The position numbers were made by a program, and so were the translations under genes. DNA of 64,000 nucleotides from Streptomyces sp. NRRL WC-3742 (GTDB taxonomy: Bacteria; Actinomycetota; Actinomycetes; Streptomycetales; Streptomycetaceae): NCBI RefSeq assembly GCF_000720635.1, contig NZ_JOCF01000031.1, positions 1 to 64,000 of the forward strand. Direction: 5' to 3'. Positions 36,772 through 44,539 of this stretch are shown here, one piece after another. The first letter of the stretch is position 1. Every line of letters starts with the position of its first letter. The notes under the pieces were generated by a model. It had not been told where the DNA came from. It ran no database searches and saw only the letters and a program-made list of their open reading frames with translations.

Positions 36772-37404
36772 ATGCACGTCGTCCCCGGGCTCAAGGTCCT
36801 GTACTTCGGCACCCCGGTGGTGCTGGTCAGCACACTCAACGAGGACGGCAGCCCGAACCTCGCGCCGATCTCCTCGGCCTGGTGGCTGGGCCAGCACTGC
36901 ATGATCGGGCTGGGCAACAGCGCGCAGACGACGGCGAACCTGCTGCGGGAGGGCGAGTGCGTGCTCAACCTGCCCTCGTCGGCGATGGTCGACGCCGTCG
37001 ACCGGCTCGCGCTGACCACGGGGAAGCCGACGCTGGTGGAGTACAAGGTGGAGCAGGGGTACCGGTACGAGCCGGACAAGTTCGGCGCCGCTCAGCTGAC
37101 CGAGCAGCCGAGCGATCTGGTGAAGCCCCCCAGGGTGGCGGAGTGCCCGGTGCAGCTCGAGTGCCGGGTCGTCGAGGTGCACCCCTTCGGTGGCCCGAAG
37201 CGGCATGCCACCGCCTTCGAGGTGGAGGTCCTCCGGGCCCACGTGGAGGAGGACTTGGTCATCCCCGGCACCCATTACGTGGACCCGCTCGGCTGGGACC
37301 CGCTGATCATGAAGTTCTGCGAGTTCTTCGGCGGCGGGGAGAACGTGCACCCGTCTCGGCTCGCCGAGGGCTGGAAGATGCCGCACCGCATTCCGACCGC
37401 CTGA
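36772..37404 (+). CDS. Flavin reductase-like domain protein
   Basis: A 210-residue protein of the flavin reductase (DIM6/NTAB) fold. The N-terminal split barrel is seen in TPVVLVSTLNEDGSPNLAPISSAWWLGQHCMIGLGNSAQTTANLLREGECVLNLPS, where the ribityl- and phosphate-contacting residues lie. Such proteins reduce FMN for partner oxygenases or act alone on small molecules. The second half (VQLECRVVEVHPFGGPKRHATAFEVEVLRAHVEEDLV) is the usual continuation. ATG 36772 follows GAAAGG. The 300-bp divergent gap before it (36472-36771) contains no supported gene. No oxygenase partner is nearby. Confidence 0.85.
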   Translation: MHVVPGLKVLYFGTPVVLVSTLNEDGSPNLAPISSAWWLGQHCMIGLGNSAQTTANLLREGECVLNLPSSAMVDAVDRLALTTGKPTLVEYKVEQGYRYEPDKFGAAQLTEQPSDLVKPPRVAECPVQLECRVVEVHPFGGPKRHATAFEVEVLRAHVEEDLVIPGTHYVDPLGWDPLIMKFCEFFGGGENVHPSRLAEGWKMPHRIPTA

Positions 37405-37438
37405 CCCCTGACCCCCGGCCCCCGGCCCCCGGTGCCAG

Positions 37439-37477
37439 GTGGAGCAGGAAGTCGGACGGGCCGACTTCCTGCTCCAC
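37439..37477. terminator. Dispersed palindrome copy C (bidirectional terminator)
   Basis: Perfect 17-base arms (37439-37455 with 37461-37477), loop ACGGG, core GGAAGTCGG/CCGACTTCC. It lies exactly between the convergent stops of the flavin reductase (37404) and the small secreted protein (37483). Confidence 0.85.
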
Positions 37478-37482
37478 TCACC

Positions 37483-37755
37483 TCAGCAGCTGTGCGCGGA
37501 GGACGGGCGGCTCGCCAGGATGTACGGCTTGCCGGAGATGTGCGCCTGGACGTCGGAGGGGCAGGTCTTGATCCAGGCGTCGCCGGCGGCGTGGTTCTTG
37601 ACCTTGGAGTCGCTGCAGTACTGGTCGCGGTCGGCGGTCTTGAAGCACTGGTAGCCGGGGTAGCCGGCCGCCGAGGCGGTGTTGGCGCCGGCGAGGCCGG
37701 CGAACAGGCCGGCGACGGCGAGCAGGGCGACGGGCAGGGCGGTACGGATCCTCAT
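37483..37755 (-). CDS. Small secreted cysteine-containing protein
   Basis: A 90-residue protein with a clear Sec signal peptide: MRIRTALPVALLAVAGLFAGLAGANTASAAG, with cleavage after ASA. The mature part of about 60 residues has four cysteines (YQCFKTADRDQYCSDSK, IKTCPSDV, SAHSC), which can form two disulphides. It ends in HSC. It resembles the many short exported proteins of streptomycetes with no known function. ATG 37755 is followed directly by the signal peptide, so the start is secure. Confidence 0.8.
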   Translation of the reverse strand: MRIRTALPVALLAVAGLFAGLAGANTASAAGYPGYQCFKTADRDQYCSDSKVKNHAAGDAWIKTCPSDVQAHISGKPYILASRPSSAHSC

Positions 37756-37863
37756 GGGGTTCTCCCAGTGGCTCGTACGGACAGTGCTCGGATCCTGACA
37801 CTACGTAGGCAGTTCGGGCAAAGAGCAGTGTCATGTTTGGGTCAATCTGGAAACGGGTGAACC

Positions 37864-38388
37864 TCAGGACGATCCGGCCCGTTGTCGGTGGCGCCGGACG
37901 GCGTCGCGGTTGGCGCACCGCTGCGAGCAGTAACGCTGCCGCCCCGTACGGCTGGTGTCGGCGAAGGCCAGGCGGCACTCGGCGACCGCGCAGCGGCCGA
38001 GCCGGTGCATGCCGCGCCCGACCAGGTGCAACGCCGTGCCGGTGGCGATCAGCGCGGACAGCATCGGACCGACGGCCGCCCCCTCCTCCCGGTAGTGCAG
38101 GTGCCAGCCGTCGCCGCCGTGGTCGGTCAGGCGCGGGTGCGAGGTGGAGGCGGCGAGCATCGCGTTGAGGCGGGCGGCGCGGCTGGGCTCGTCCGGGGCG
38201 TCGACCACCTGCTCCCAGGCGTCGAGGGTGGCCAGCACCCTCGCCAAGTCCTCGCCGGTCACCGGGTGTTCGAGGAGGAGCCCGGCGGCGCGGCAGCGGT
38301 CGGCGAGGTCGGCGGCGTCGACGGGGCGCCGGTTGGCGAGGGAAGCGGCCAGATCGACGGCGTCGGCGCCGTAAGGGTTGAGGTGCAC
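37864..38388 (-). CDS. CGNR zinc-finger protein (ABATE domain regulator)
   Basis: A 174-residue putative transcriptional regulator. The N-terminal stress-response (ABATE) region covers DLAASLANRRPVDAADLADRCRAAGLL. The C-terminal zinc finger reads RCAVAECRLAFADTSRTGRQRYCSQRCANRDAVRRHR: four cysteines, with CANR in place of the canonical CGNR. GTG 38388 (VHLNPYGADAVDLAASL) is chosen as the start, since this is how the family begins. No ribosome-binding site is visible, so it may be leaderless. It is divergent from the MFS gene at 38448, its likely target, with only 59 bp between them. Confidence 0.87.
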   Translation of the reverse strand: MHLNPYGADAVDLAASLANRRPVDAADLADRCRAAGLLLEHPVTGEDLARVLATLDAWEQVVDAPDEPSRAARLNAMLAASTSHPRLTDHGGDGWHLHYREEGAAVGPMLSALIATGTALHLVGRGMHRLGRCAVAECRLAFADTSRTGRQRYCSQRCANRDAVRRHRQRAGSS

Positions 38389-38447
38389 AAGGGCATTACA
38401 GCAGCGTGGGCTCGTGCCGATCACCCCTTACGGAACCGGAGTTCGCC

Positions 38448-39647
38448 ATGCCCGTCGCCGCCGAGCGCCCGCGCTGCCACCCGCGCCACCGTCCGCGCTA
38501 CCGCTGGGCCGTCCTCGGCGTCGCCACCTTCACCCAGGCCGCGACCTGCTTCTTCGTCCAGGGCGTCGGCTCGCTCGGGCCCGCCCTGCAGAGCGGGCTC
38601 GACCTGTCCACCGGGCAGCTGGGGCTGCTGCTCTCCGCCGCCCAATTCATGCCGCTGGTCGGGTTGTTGGTGGTCGGGCGGCTGCTCGACCGCTACGACG
38701 AGCGCTGGATCGTCGGCGTCGGCGCGCTGGTCGTCGCCATCGGGCTGGCGCTGGGCGCCGCCGCGCCGGGGTACGGGGCGCTGCTGCTCGCGCTGCTGGT
38801 CGTCGGCGCCGGGTACAGCAGCGCGCAGCCGGGCGGCAGCAAGTCGGTGGCCTCCTGGTTCGACGGCTCGCAGCGCGGGCTGGCGATGGGCATCCGGCAG
38901 GCCGGTCTGCCGCTGGGCGGTGCGCTCGCGGCGGCCGTACAGCCGTGGCTGGCGCGGGAGTTCGGCTGGCGGGCGACGCTGGTGTGCGGGGCGCTGGTCG
39001 CGGCGGCGGGGGCGGCGGTGTTCGTCGGCCTCTACCGGCGCCCGCCGGGGGAGGCGCCGCAGGCGGCCGGGCGGGCGCCGGGCGGGCTGCGGATGCTGCG
39101 CGAGCCGGTGATGCTGCGGATCGTGCTCTCCGGCGCCGGGCTGGTCGCGGCGCAGACCGGCGTCCTGATGCTCACCGTCCTGCACCTGCGCGACGCGGCG
39201 GGCCTGAGCGTCGCCTCCGCCGCGCTGGTGCTGATGGCCGCGCAGGGGGCGGGAATCGCGGGCCGGATCTGCCTGGCGGCGTGGAGCGACCGGGCGCGCT
39301 CCGGCCGCCACACCACCGTGCGGGCCTGCCTCGCGGGCGTCGCGGCCTGCGCGGCGGCCCTCGCCACGCCGCTCGGGGAGCATCCGGTGACGGCCTGCCC
39401 GCTGTTCGTGCTGCTCGGGTTCGTCGGGATCGGCTGGTACGGGCCGTGGGTCGCGCACGTCGCGGAGTCGGCGCCGACGGGGCGTACGGGCTCGGCGCTG
39501 GGGCTGGCCATGGCGGCGAACCAGGTGGTCGTCGTGCTGGCGCCGCCCGCGCTGGGCTGGCTGCGGGACGCGACGGGCGGGTTCGCGGCGGTGTGGCTGC
39601 TGCTGGCCGTGCTCGCGGGGGCGGCCTTCGCGGTGACCCGGCGCTGA
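38448..39647 (+). CDS. MFS transporter (CynX/NimT-like)
   Basis: A 399-residue major facilitator with about 12 helices. The start RYRWAVLGVATFTQAATCFFVQGVGSLGPALQ, the loop motif VVGRLLDRYDERWIVGVG and the SVASWFDGSQRGLAMGIRQAGLPLGGALAAA helix resemble the CynX/NimT and cyanate-permease group, which imports or exports small anions and drugs. Substrate unknown. ATG 38448 has GGAG 12 bases upstream; the 42-base extension to an earlier ATG at 38406 lacks hydrophobic or conserved sequence. It is divergent from the CGNR regulator. A hairpin follows at 39706. Confidence 0.87.
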   Translation: MPVAAERPRCHPRHRPRYRWAVLGVATFTQAATCFFVQGVGSLGPALQSGLDLSTGQLGLLLSAAQFMPLVGLLVVGRLLDRYDERWIVGVGALVVAIGLALGAAAPGYGALLLALLVVGAGYSSAQPGGSKSVASWFDGSQRGLAMGIRQAGLPLGGALAAAVQPWLAREFGWRATLVCGALVAAAGAAVFVGLYRRPPGEAPQAAGRAPGGLRMLREPVMLRIVLSGAGLVAAQTGVLMLTVLHLRDAAGLSVASAALVLMAAQGAGIAGRICLAAWSDRARSGRHTTVRACLAGVAACAAALATPLGEHPVTACPLFVLLGFVGIGWYGPWVAHVAESAPTGRTGSALGLAMAANQVVVVLAPPALGWLRDATGGFAAVWLLLAVLAGAAFAVTRR

Positions 39648-39705
39648 GGGGGCCGGGGCACGTGTCGGGGCGAACCGGCCCGGGAGGCAGGGCACATGGC
39701 GAACG

Positions 39706-39735
39706 TGGCCCGTCACCCTCGTGGGTGACGGGCCA
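39706..39735. terminator. Bidirectional terminator hairpin
   Basis: Perfect 13-base arms TGGCCCGTCACCC and GGGTGACGGGCCA with loop TCGT. It lies between the convergent MFS (stop 39647) and DUF4267 (stop 39763) genes. Confidence 0.85.
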
Positions 39736-39762
39736 TCTCGCTCCACGCTCCACACTCCACGC

Positions 39763-40206
39763 TCAACGCGCGGCGGGCGCCGGGGTGGACATCGGGGCGG
39801 GCGCCGGGGCGGCGGTGGCCGCGCGGGTCTCGCGCAGGATCAGCAGGCCGGTGACGGCCACCGCCACCGCTGTCAGGCCATGGACGCCGAAGGCGATGGC
39901 GGTGGAGCCGTGGTGGGCGAGCACGTCGGTCATGTCGCCGACCGGGATGAAGGTCTCGGTCAGCATGACCCAGCCCAGGGCGCGGCGTTGACCGGTCAGG
40001 AGCAGGACGGCCACGACCAGGCCGCCCGCGACGTCGCGGATGCCCTTCAGTCGCAGGAAGCCGTCTCCGTCGCCGGAGGGCCAGCTCGGCAGGCCGAAGG
40101 TCGGCGCGATGGTGTCCGGGGCCACCATGAAGCGAGTCCCGAACCAGAGGACGAAGATGACCAGGGTGGTGGTCAGGGCGGTGTTGACGGTCTTGAGCGA
40201 CATCAT
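39763..40206 (-). CDS. DUF4267 membrane protein
   Basis: A 147-residue protein with four hydrophobic helices: TALTTTLVIFVLWFGTRFMVAP, GIRDVAGGLVVAVLLLTG, ALGWVMLTETFIPVGDM and AFGVHGLTAVAVAVTGLLIL. The sequence FLRLKGIRDVAGGL is characteristic of DUF4267. An Ala/Pro-rich tail ends it. The function is unknown; relatives are often paired with redox or stress regulators. The ATG at 40206 has AAGGAG six bases upstream. The leader carries seven tandem pentamers, and two large palindromes lie further upstream (40313-40390), suggesting tight control by a regulator not seen next to it. Confidence 0.82.
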   Translation of the reverse strand: MMSLKTVNTALTTTLVIFVLWFGTRFMVAPDTIAPTFGLPSWPSGDGDGFLRLKGIRDVAGGLVVAVLLLTGQRRALGWVMLTETFIPVGDMTDVLAHHGSTAIAFGVHGLTAVAVAVTGLLILRETRAATAAPAPAPMSTPAPAAR

Positions 40207-40218
40207 CGTCTCCTTGCG

Positions 40219-40253
40219 AGGTCAGGTCAGGTCGGGTCGGGTCGGGACAGGTC
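40219..40253. repeat. Seven tandem pentamers in the DUF4267 leader
   Basis: Seven units of RGGTC (AGGTC x3, GGGTC x2, GGGAC, AGGTC) directly before the ribosome-binding site of the DUF4267 gene. This is a short tandem repeat in a 5' untranslated region. Confidence 0.85.
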
Positions 40254-40312
40254 GTGTTCGGGCGAGAACGGCGACGAGGGCGAGCGAGGTGAAGCACCGG
40301 ACATGACGCCCG

Positions 40313-40390
40313 CTCGAAGCTAGCGTCGCTAGGCGATGGGTCAAAGCTAGACCTGCTGCCGCTTGATTGTCTAGCGGCGCTAGCTTCGAG
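40313..40390. promoter_or_regulatory. Twin palindromes forming a large inverted repeat, candidate operators
   Basis: The 20-bp arms 40313-40332 and 40371-40390 are inverted copies with one mismatch. Each arm contains its own 13-bp palindrome: CTAGCGTCGCTAG (40320-40332) and CTAGCGGCGCTAG (40371-40383), whose centres are 51 bp apart (about five helical turns). They lie upstream of the DUF4267 gene, in the gap to the MerR stop. The sequence is rich in CTAG, a rare tetramer in streptomycetes, which makes chance unlikely. Confidence 0.7.
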
Positions 40391-40455
40391 TTATGTCGGT
40401 GCGCGACGGCCGCTGCGGGCGGGTCACCGCCCTCGGGCGGTGCTCGGGCGGGGCG

Positions 40456-40890
40456 TCAGAGCTCCGGTGCGTCCTCGCGGGCCGTCGGGTCCCAGAGTCC
40501 GGCGGCCTCGCCGCGGTCGAGGTGTTCGGCGTAGACGGCCGTCTTCCAGGCGATCAGCGAGCGGCACTCCTCCAGCGCGCGGATCTGCTCGTCGACGCGG
40601 CGGCGGTGGGCGTCGAGCAGGCGCAGGCGGTCGGCCTCGTTGCCCGGGCCCTGGCGGACGAGTTCGGCGAAGCGGCGCAGGTCGGCCAGCGGCATGCCGG
40701 ACTCGCGCAGCCGGACGCAGATCGCGAGCCACTCGACGTCGAGCGGCCGGTAGCTCCGCCGCCCGGCGGCGTCGCGCTCGACGGGGCCGACGAGCAGGCC
40801 CTCGCGCTCGTAGAAGCGCAGCGCGTCCACACTCAGCCCGGTGCTCCGGGCGACCTCGCCGATTCCGATTCCGATTCCGATTCCCGCCAC
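40456..40890 (-). CDS. MerR family transcriptional regulator
   Basis: A 144-residue MerR-type activator. The HTH reads IGEVARSTGLSVDALRFYEREGLLVGPVERDAAGRRSYRP, followed by WLAICVRLRESGMPLADLRRFAELVRQG and a long dimerisation helix (RRRVDEQIRALEECRSLIAWKTAVYAEHL). No conserved Cys pair is present, so it is of the organic-ligand or redox-independent subgroup. The first residues are an unusual GIGIGIGI stretch encoded by four tandem GATTCC units. It is divergent from the SDR gene at 40950, whose promoter has the MerR-type 19-bp spacer. Confidence 0.93.
   Translation of the reverse strand: MAGIGIGIGIGEVARSTGLSVDALRFYEREGLLVGPVERDAAGRRSYRPLDVEWLAICVRLRESGMPLADLRRFAELVRQGPGNEADRLRLLDAHRRRVDEQIRALEECRSLIAWKTAVYAEHLDRGEAAGLWDPTAREDAPEL
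40861..40884. repeat. Four tandem hexamers in the MerR N-terminus
   Basis: GATTCC x4 on the plus strand, encoding alternating Gly-Ile at residues 3-10 of the MerR protein. Changes in copy number would keep the frame and only alter the N-terminal length. Confidence 0.9.
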
Positions 40891-40911
40891 GCGGCCAGCG
40901 TACGGCGGGGC

Positions 40912-40942
40912 TTGAGCTGGACCGCACTCCAGCTCCTAGCCT
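40912..40942 (+). promoter_or_regulatory. MerR-type promoter of the SDR gene
   Basis: The -35 element TTGAGC (40912-40917) and -10 element TAGCCT (40937-40942) are 19 bp apart, the stretched spacing typical of MerR-activated promoters. Between them lies a palindrome, GAGCTGGA-CCGCAC-TCCAGCTC (40914-40935), with perfect 8-bp arms. The SDR ATG at 40950 is only seven bases after the -10, so the transcript is probably leaderless. Confidence 0.75.
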
Positions 40943-40949
40943 CCCCGGC

Positions 40950-41912
40950 ATGACCGCTACCGCTCAGCACCCTCTCGGCTCGCCCTTCTCCGCCGCCAGT
41001 ACCGCCCGGGACGTCCTGGCCGGCCACGACCTCTCCGGCCGCACGGCCGTCGTGACCGGCGGCTCCTCCGGCCTCGGGCTGGAGACCGTCCGCGCCCTGG
41101 TGGAGGCCGGGGCCCGCGTCCTCGCGCCCGTCCGTACGGCCCCGTCCGCGCTCGACGGCGTCGAGACGCTGCCCCTGGACCTCACCGACCCGGCCTCCGT
41201 ACGCGCCGCCGCCGCGCGGATCGGGCAGGCCGTCGACCGGGTGGACCTGCTGATCGCCGCCGCCGGGGTGATGGCCACGCCGCCGCAGTACGTCGGGCCG
41301 GGCTGGGAGGCGCAGTTGGCGGCCAACCACCTCGGGCACCACCTGCTGGCCTGCGAGCTGTACCCGCTGCTGCGGGCCGCCGGTTCCTCGGGCGGGGCGC
41401 GGGTGGTCGCGTACAGCTCCGCCGGGCACATGCTCACCGGCATCCGCTGGCAGGACCCGCACTTCCGCACGGGGTACGACAAGTGGCTCGCCTACGGGCA
41501 GTCGAAGACGGCGAACGCGCTGTTCGCCGTGCACCTCGACGCGCTCGGACGGGCCGACGGCGTCCGGGCGTTCAGCCTGCACCCGGGCAAGATCATCACG
41601 GGGCTGCAGCGAGAGATGACGCGGGCCGAACAGGTCGACCGGGGGTGGATCGACGAGCGGGGCAACGTCGTCGGCGCCGGTTTCAAGTCCCCCTCCCAGG
41701 GCGCCGCCACGGGCCTGTGGGCCGCGACCTCCCCGCTGCTGGACGGCCTCGGCGGCCTCTACCTGGAGGACTGCGAGGTCGCGCGCACGGCCGCCCCCGA
41801 CAGCTCGATGGACGCAGGCGGGGTCCGGGGCCACGCCGTCGACCCCGGCTCGGCCGAGCGCCTCTGGGAGCTGTCGCAGGCCGCGACGGGCGCCGCGCCG
41901 CTCGGCGGCTGA
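40950..41912 (+). CDS. Short-chain dehydrogenase/reductase
   Basis: A 320-residue SDR of the retinol-dehydrogenase-like/oxidoreductase group. The cofactor motif TAVVTGGSSGLGLETVRALVEAG is at about residues 31-53, the NNAG-equivalent is IAAAGVMATP, and catalytic Tyr and Lys are in YGQSKTANALFAVHL (YxxxK), with the Ser in VVAYSSAGH. The arginine-containing segment VRTAPSAL suggests NADP(H). Substrate unknown. ATG 40950 lacks a ribosome-binding site, fitting a leaderless transcript from the MerR-type promoter immediately upstream. Copy D of the dispersed palindrome follows nine bases after the stop. Confidence 0.88.
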   Translation: MTATAQHPLGSPFSAASTARDVLAGHDLSGRTAVVTGGSSGLGLETVRALVEAGARVLAPVRTAPSALDGVETLPLDLTDPASVRAAAARIGQAVDRVDLLIAAAGVMATPPQYVGPGWEAQLAANHLGHHLLACELYPLLRAAGSSGGARVVAYSSAGHMLTGIRWQDPHFRTGYDKWLAYGQSKTANALFAVHLDALGRADGVRAFSLHPGKIITGLQREMTRAEQVDRGWIDERGNVVGAGFKSPSQGAATGLWAATSPLLDGLGGLYLEDCEVARTAAPDSSMDAGGVRGHAVDPGSAERLWELSQAATGAAPLGG

Positions 41913-41920
41913 GCGGGCAC

Positions 41921-41953
41921 GCACAGGAAGTCGGCCCGGCCGACTTCCTGTGC
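41921..41953. terminator. Dispersed palindrome copy D (terminator-like)
   Basis: Perfect 14-base arms GCACAGGAAGTCGG and CCGACTTCCTGTGC around loop CCCGG, nine bases after the SDR stop and 166 bases before the next gene. Confidence 0.85.
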
Positions 41954-42118
41954 ACGCCGGTCGGAGGCAGATCCCGCAGGACAGCCGCTCCCCGGCCCGG
42001 GGCCACGCCGGTACGCCCACCGTCGTGGCGGCGAGGGTGATCATCCGGTGGCAACCGGCGCGGGATAGCCTCGTCCGCGCACGACGCGCGAGACACGACG
42101 GGGGACGGGGGCACAGTT

Positions 42119-43987
42119 ATGGGGCACGCCGAGGACGAGGACGATCCGAGACTGGCGGCCGAGGGGGAGGTGGCCGTTGCCCGGCTGGCCATCGACTCCG
42201 GGGATCTGACGCATGCCGCCGACCACCTCGCCGACGCCATCGTCGCGGACCCGCAGCTGCCCGAACTGCACGAGGCCCTCGCCGAGTTGTGCGCGGCGGC
42301 GGGTGGGCCGGCCGCGGCCCGCGAGCTGTTCCCGCTCGAGGGGCAGGTCTACCTGGGCACCGTCGTCTGCCGCGCCCACGTCGAGGCGGCGGCCGGGGAC
42401 TGGGACAGCGCCATCGGCCTGCTCGCCTCGGCCATCCAGTACGAGCCCGCCCAGCCCTGGGCCCACACCGCCTGGCTCGCCCGCGAGGACCTGCCCTCCC
42501 TCGTCGACCCCGACGCCGTCGCCCAGGCCGTGGCCCGCGCCGCCGGGCCGCTGCCCGACCCCCTGCCCGGCGAACTCGCGGACACCGTACGGCCGTTCCA
42601 CGCCTTCGTTCAGGCCGTCGTCGAGCGCCACGGAGACCACCCGCTGCTGCTCGCCATGGCCTCCGGCCTCACCCGCCGCCTCGGCGCCACCACCCGCGCC
42701 GTCGAACTCGCCGAACGCGCCCACCGGCTCGCCCCCGGCTACCTGCCGTCCGTCATGCTCGGCAACGCCCTGCGCGCGGACGGCCGCCCCGAACAGGCCC
42801 TCGCCGTCTGGGAGGCCGAACTCGGCCGCACCCCGCCCGAGGAGGACGACTCCAGCGGCTACCTCGCGGTCGACGTCGCCGAACTGTACGGCGCCCTCGG
42901 TCGCCCCGCCGAGGGCCTGCCCTGGCTCGACCGGGTGCTCGCCGCCGAACCCGGCCACCCCAAGGCCGGCCCCGCCCGGCACGCCCTGCGGCACGCCGTC
43001 GACGGCGACCCCGCCCATCTGCTCGCCCTCGCCGACCACCACCGCGCCCACCCCGAGCACGAGTACGCGCACGAGCTGCTCGAGCGCCTCAGCCGCCGGG
43101 AGACCTGGCTCGGCATGGTCGCCGGCGCCACCGAGGCCACCGTCAACCTCATGCGCCAGGTCCTCGCGGAGGAGTCCACCACCCGCGAGACCGCGCTCGA
43201 CTGCAGCGCCTCCGCGCTCGAACCGCCCAGCACCGTCCTGGCGTTGCACCTCGCCCTGCCGCGCTCCACCGTCTCCTACGAGGCGGTCGGCGAGCCGGAC
43301 CCGAGGGTGCCGCTCGCCCCGGGCACCAGCCTGTGGACCTGGGACGGGACGGACCCGCGCCCCGCCGTCGCCCCGCCCTCCGCGGACGCCGCCGAACTCG
43401 TGCGCGCCACCGCGGAGATCGTCTGGCCGACCGTCCCCGCCGCGTACGACCATGCGGTCCGCCTTGCGGGTCTGCCGGTCGAGGACCTGCTCGGCGTGCT
43501 CGTCCACCCGCCGCTGCCCCGCGAGGACGAGCTCGGGCGGGCGCTCCTCTCCCACCAGCCGGAACTGTGGGTCCGCGCCGTCCAGACCTTCGCCTGCCTC
43601 GGGCTCGCACACCACCGCACCGACCAGCCGTGGGCCGAGTCCGACCGGCGGCGGCTGCTGAGCGACCTGCTCCTCGGGCCCGAGGACTGGGTCGTCGAGG
43701 CGGCGGGCTTCGCGCTCCTCGCCATCGGCTGGACCCACCCCGACACCCGGCCCGACGTCGCTGGGCTCCTCGGCCGCCGCCTCCGCCACCTCGCCACCGC
43801 CCGTCTCACCCGCACGGTCACCATCCAGCGTTCCTTCGCGGCCCTCACCCTCGCCGCCCCCTGGCTGCCCCCCACCGACCGCGCCCTCGCCCACACCCTC
43901 CTGCGCCCGGCCCCCGCCGCACCCTCACCCGCCGCCCCCGCCCAGCCCCGCCCGGGCTTCCTGCGCCGCCTCTTCCGCCGCCGCTGA
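42119..43987 (+). CDS. Tetratricopeptide-repeat protein
   Basis: A 622-residue protein. TPR-like helix pairs are seen through residues 20-320: VAVARLAIDSGDLTHAADHLADAIVADPQLPELHEALAELCA, AHVEAAAGDWDSAIGLLASAIQYEPAQPWAHTAWL, LAERAHRLAPGYLPSVMLGNALRADGRPEQALAVWEAEL and VAELYGALGRPAEGLPWLDRVLAAEPGHP. The second half looks like a HEAT-type or other helical module (RAVQTFACLGLAHH, EAAGFALLAIGWTHPDTRPDVAGLLGRRLRHL). It ends in a short Arg-rich tail. There is no catalytic motif or signal peptide, so it is presumably a cytoplasmic scaffold of unknown partner. The codons are strongly C-ending. It stands alone between copies D and E of the palindrome family. Confidence 0.82.
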   Translation: MGHAEDEDDPRLAAEGEVAVARLAIDSGDLTHAADHLADAIVADPQLPELHEALAELCAAAGGPAAARELFPLEGQVYLGTVVCRAHVEAAAGDWDSAIGLLASAIQYEPAQPWAHTAWLAREDLPSLVDPDAVAQAVARAAGPLPDPLPGELADTVRPFHAFVQAVVERHGDHPLLLAMASGLTRRLGATTRAVELAERAHRLAPGYLPSVMLGNALRADGRPEQALAVWEAELGRTPPEEDDSSGYLAVDVAELYGALGRPAEGLPWLDRVLAAEPGHPKAGPARHALRHAVDGDPAHLLALADHHRAHPEHEYAHELLERLSRRETWLGMVAGATEATVNLMRQVLAEESTTRETALDCSASALEPPSTVLALHLALPRSTVSYEAVGEPDPRVPLAPGTSLWTWDGTDPRPAVAPPSADAAELVRATAEIVWPTVPAAYDHAVRLAGLPVEDLLGVLVHPPLPREDELGRALLSHQPELWVRAVQTFACLGLAHHRTDQPWAESDRRRLLSDLLLGPEDWVVEAAGFALLAIGWTHPDTRPDVAGLLGRRLRHLATARLTRTVTIQRSFAALTLAAPWLPPTDRALAHTLLRPAPAAPSPAAPAQPRPGFLRRLFRRR

Positions 43988-43995
43988 CACCGCCC

Positions 43996-44032
43996 GTGCG
44001 CGGGAAGTCGGCCCAGCCGACTTCCTGCGCAC
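43996..44032. terminator. Dispersed palindrome copy E (terminator-like)
   Basis: Seventeen-base arms (43996-44012 with 44016-44032), one mismatch, loop CCA, core GGAAGTCGG/CCGACTTCC, nine bases after the TPR-protein stop. Confidence 0.85.
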
Positions 44033-44539
44033 ACGCCGGCGTTCCGAGCGGCCGCCCCTATCGCACGCTCTACGGCCGCCACCGGCAACGCGGCGCCGCC
44101 CGAGCCTTCGCCCGGCTCCCACCTCGCCCCCGCCGCCCGCCCCGCCCGGGCCGCCTGCACTGCCCCGCCGCCCGCCCCGCCTACGCCGCCCCTTCCGCCG
44201 CCCCGCCTACGCCGCCCCTCGGGGTGGCCGGCCGGTGCCGGCCGGGGAGTTGGGGTGTTGAAGGTGCCGTCCGGGGCGGCGCCGCGTCTGCCCTCTTGGT
44301 GGGGTGGGGTGGCCGGCTGCCGCGCGCTCTGCCTCTGGTGACAGGTGAGGGCTGGGTGTTGTGGGCGGCGCCCAGGGCGGGCTGCCCTGGGCACCGCCGC
44401 CCCGTGGTTGCCCCTTGCCTGGTCGGCCCCTCGCAGCCGGCCTGCTTCGCCAGGCGGCCGGGACACCTCTGATGGCCGAGCCCGGACGGGGTGGGTGTTT
44501 GCGGGCGATTGCGTCTTCCGTGTGCCCCGAGGAGCGGTC
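44033..44539. other. Gene-free stretch with direct repeat and hairpin
   Basis: No credible gene. A 22-bp direct repeat occurs at 44172-44193 and 44198-44219 (containing CCCGCCTACGCCGCCCCT), and a perfect 9-bp hairpin GCCCAGGGC-GGGCT-GCCCTGGGC at 44370-44392. Long arginine/proline-rich open frames on both strands are by-products of the base composition. The part after 44260 has mixed codon-like texture and may be a dispersed intergenic repeat of this genome group; that cannot be tested here. Confidence 0.5.
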
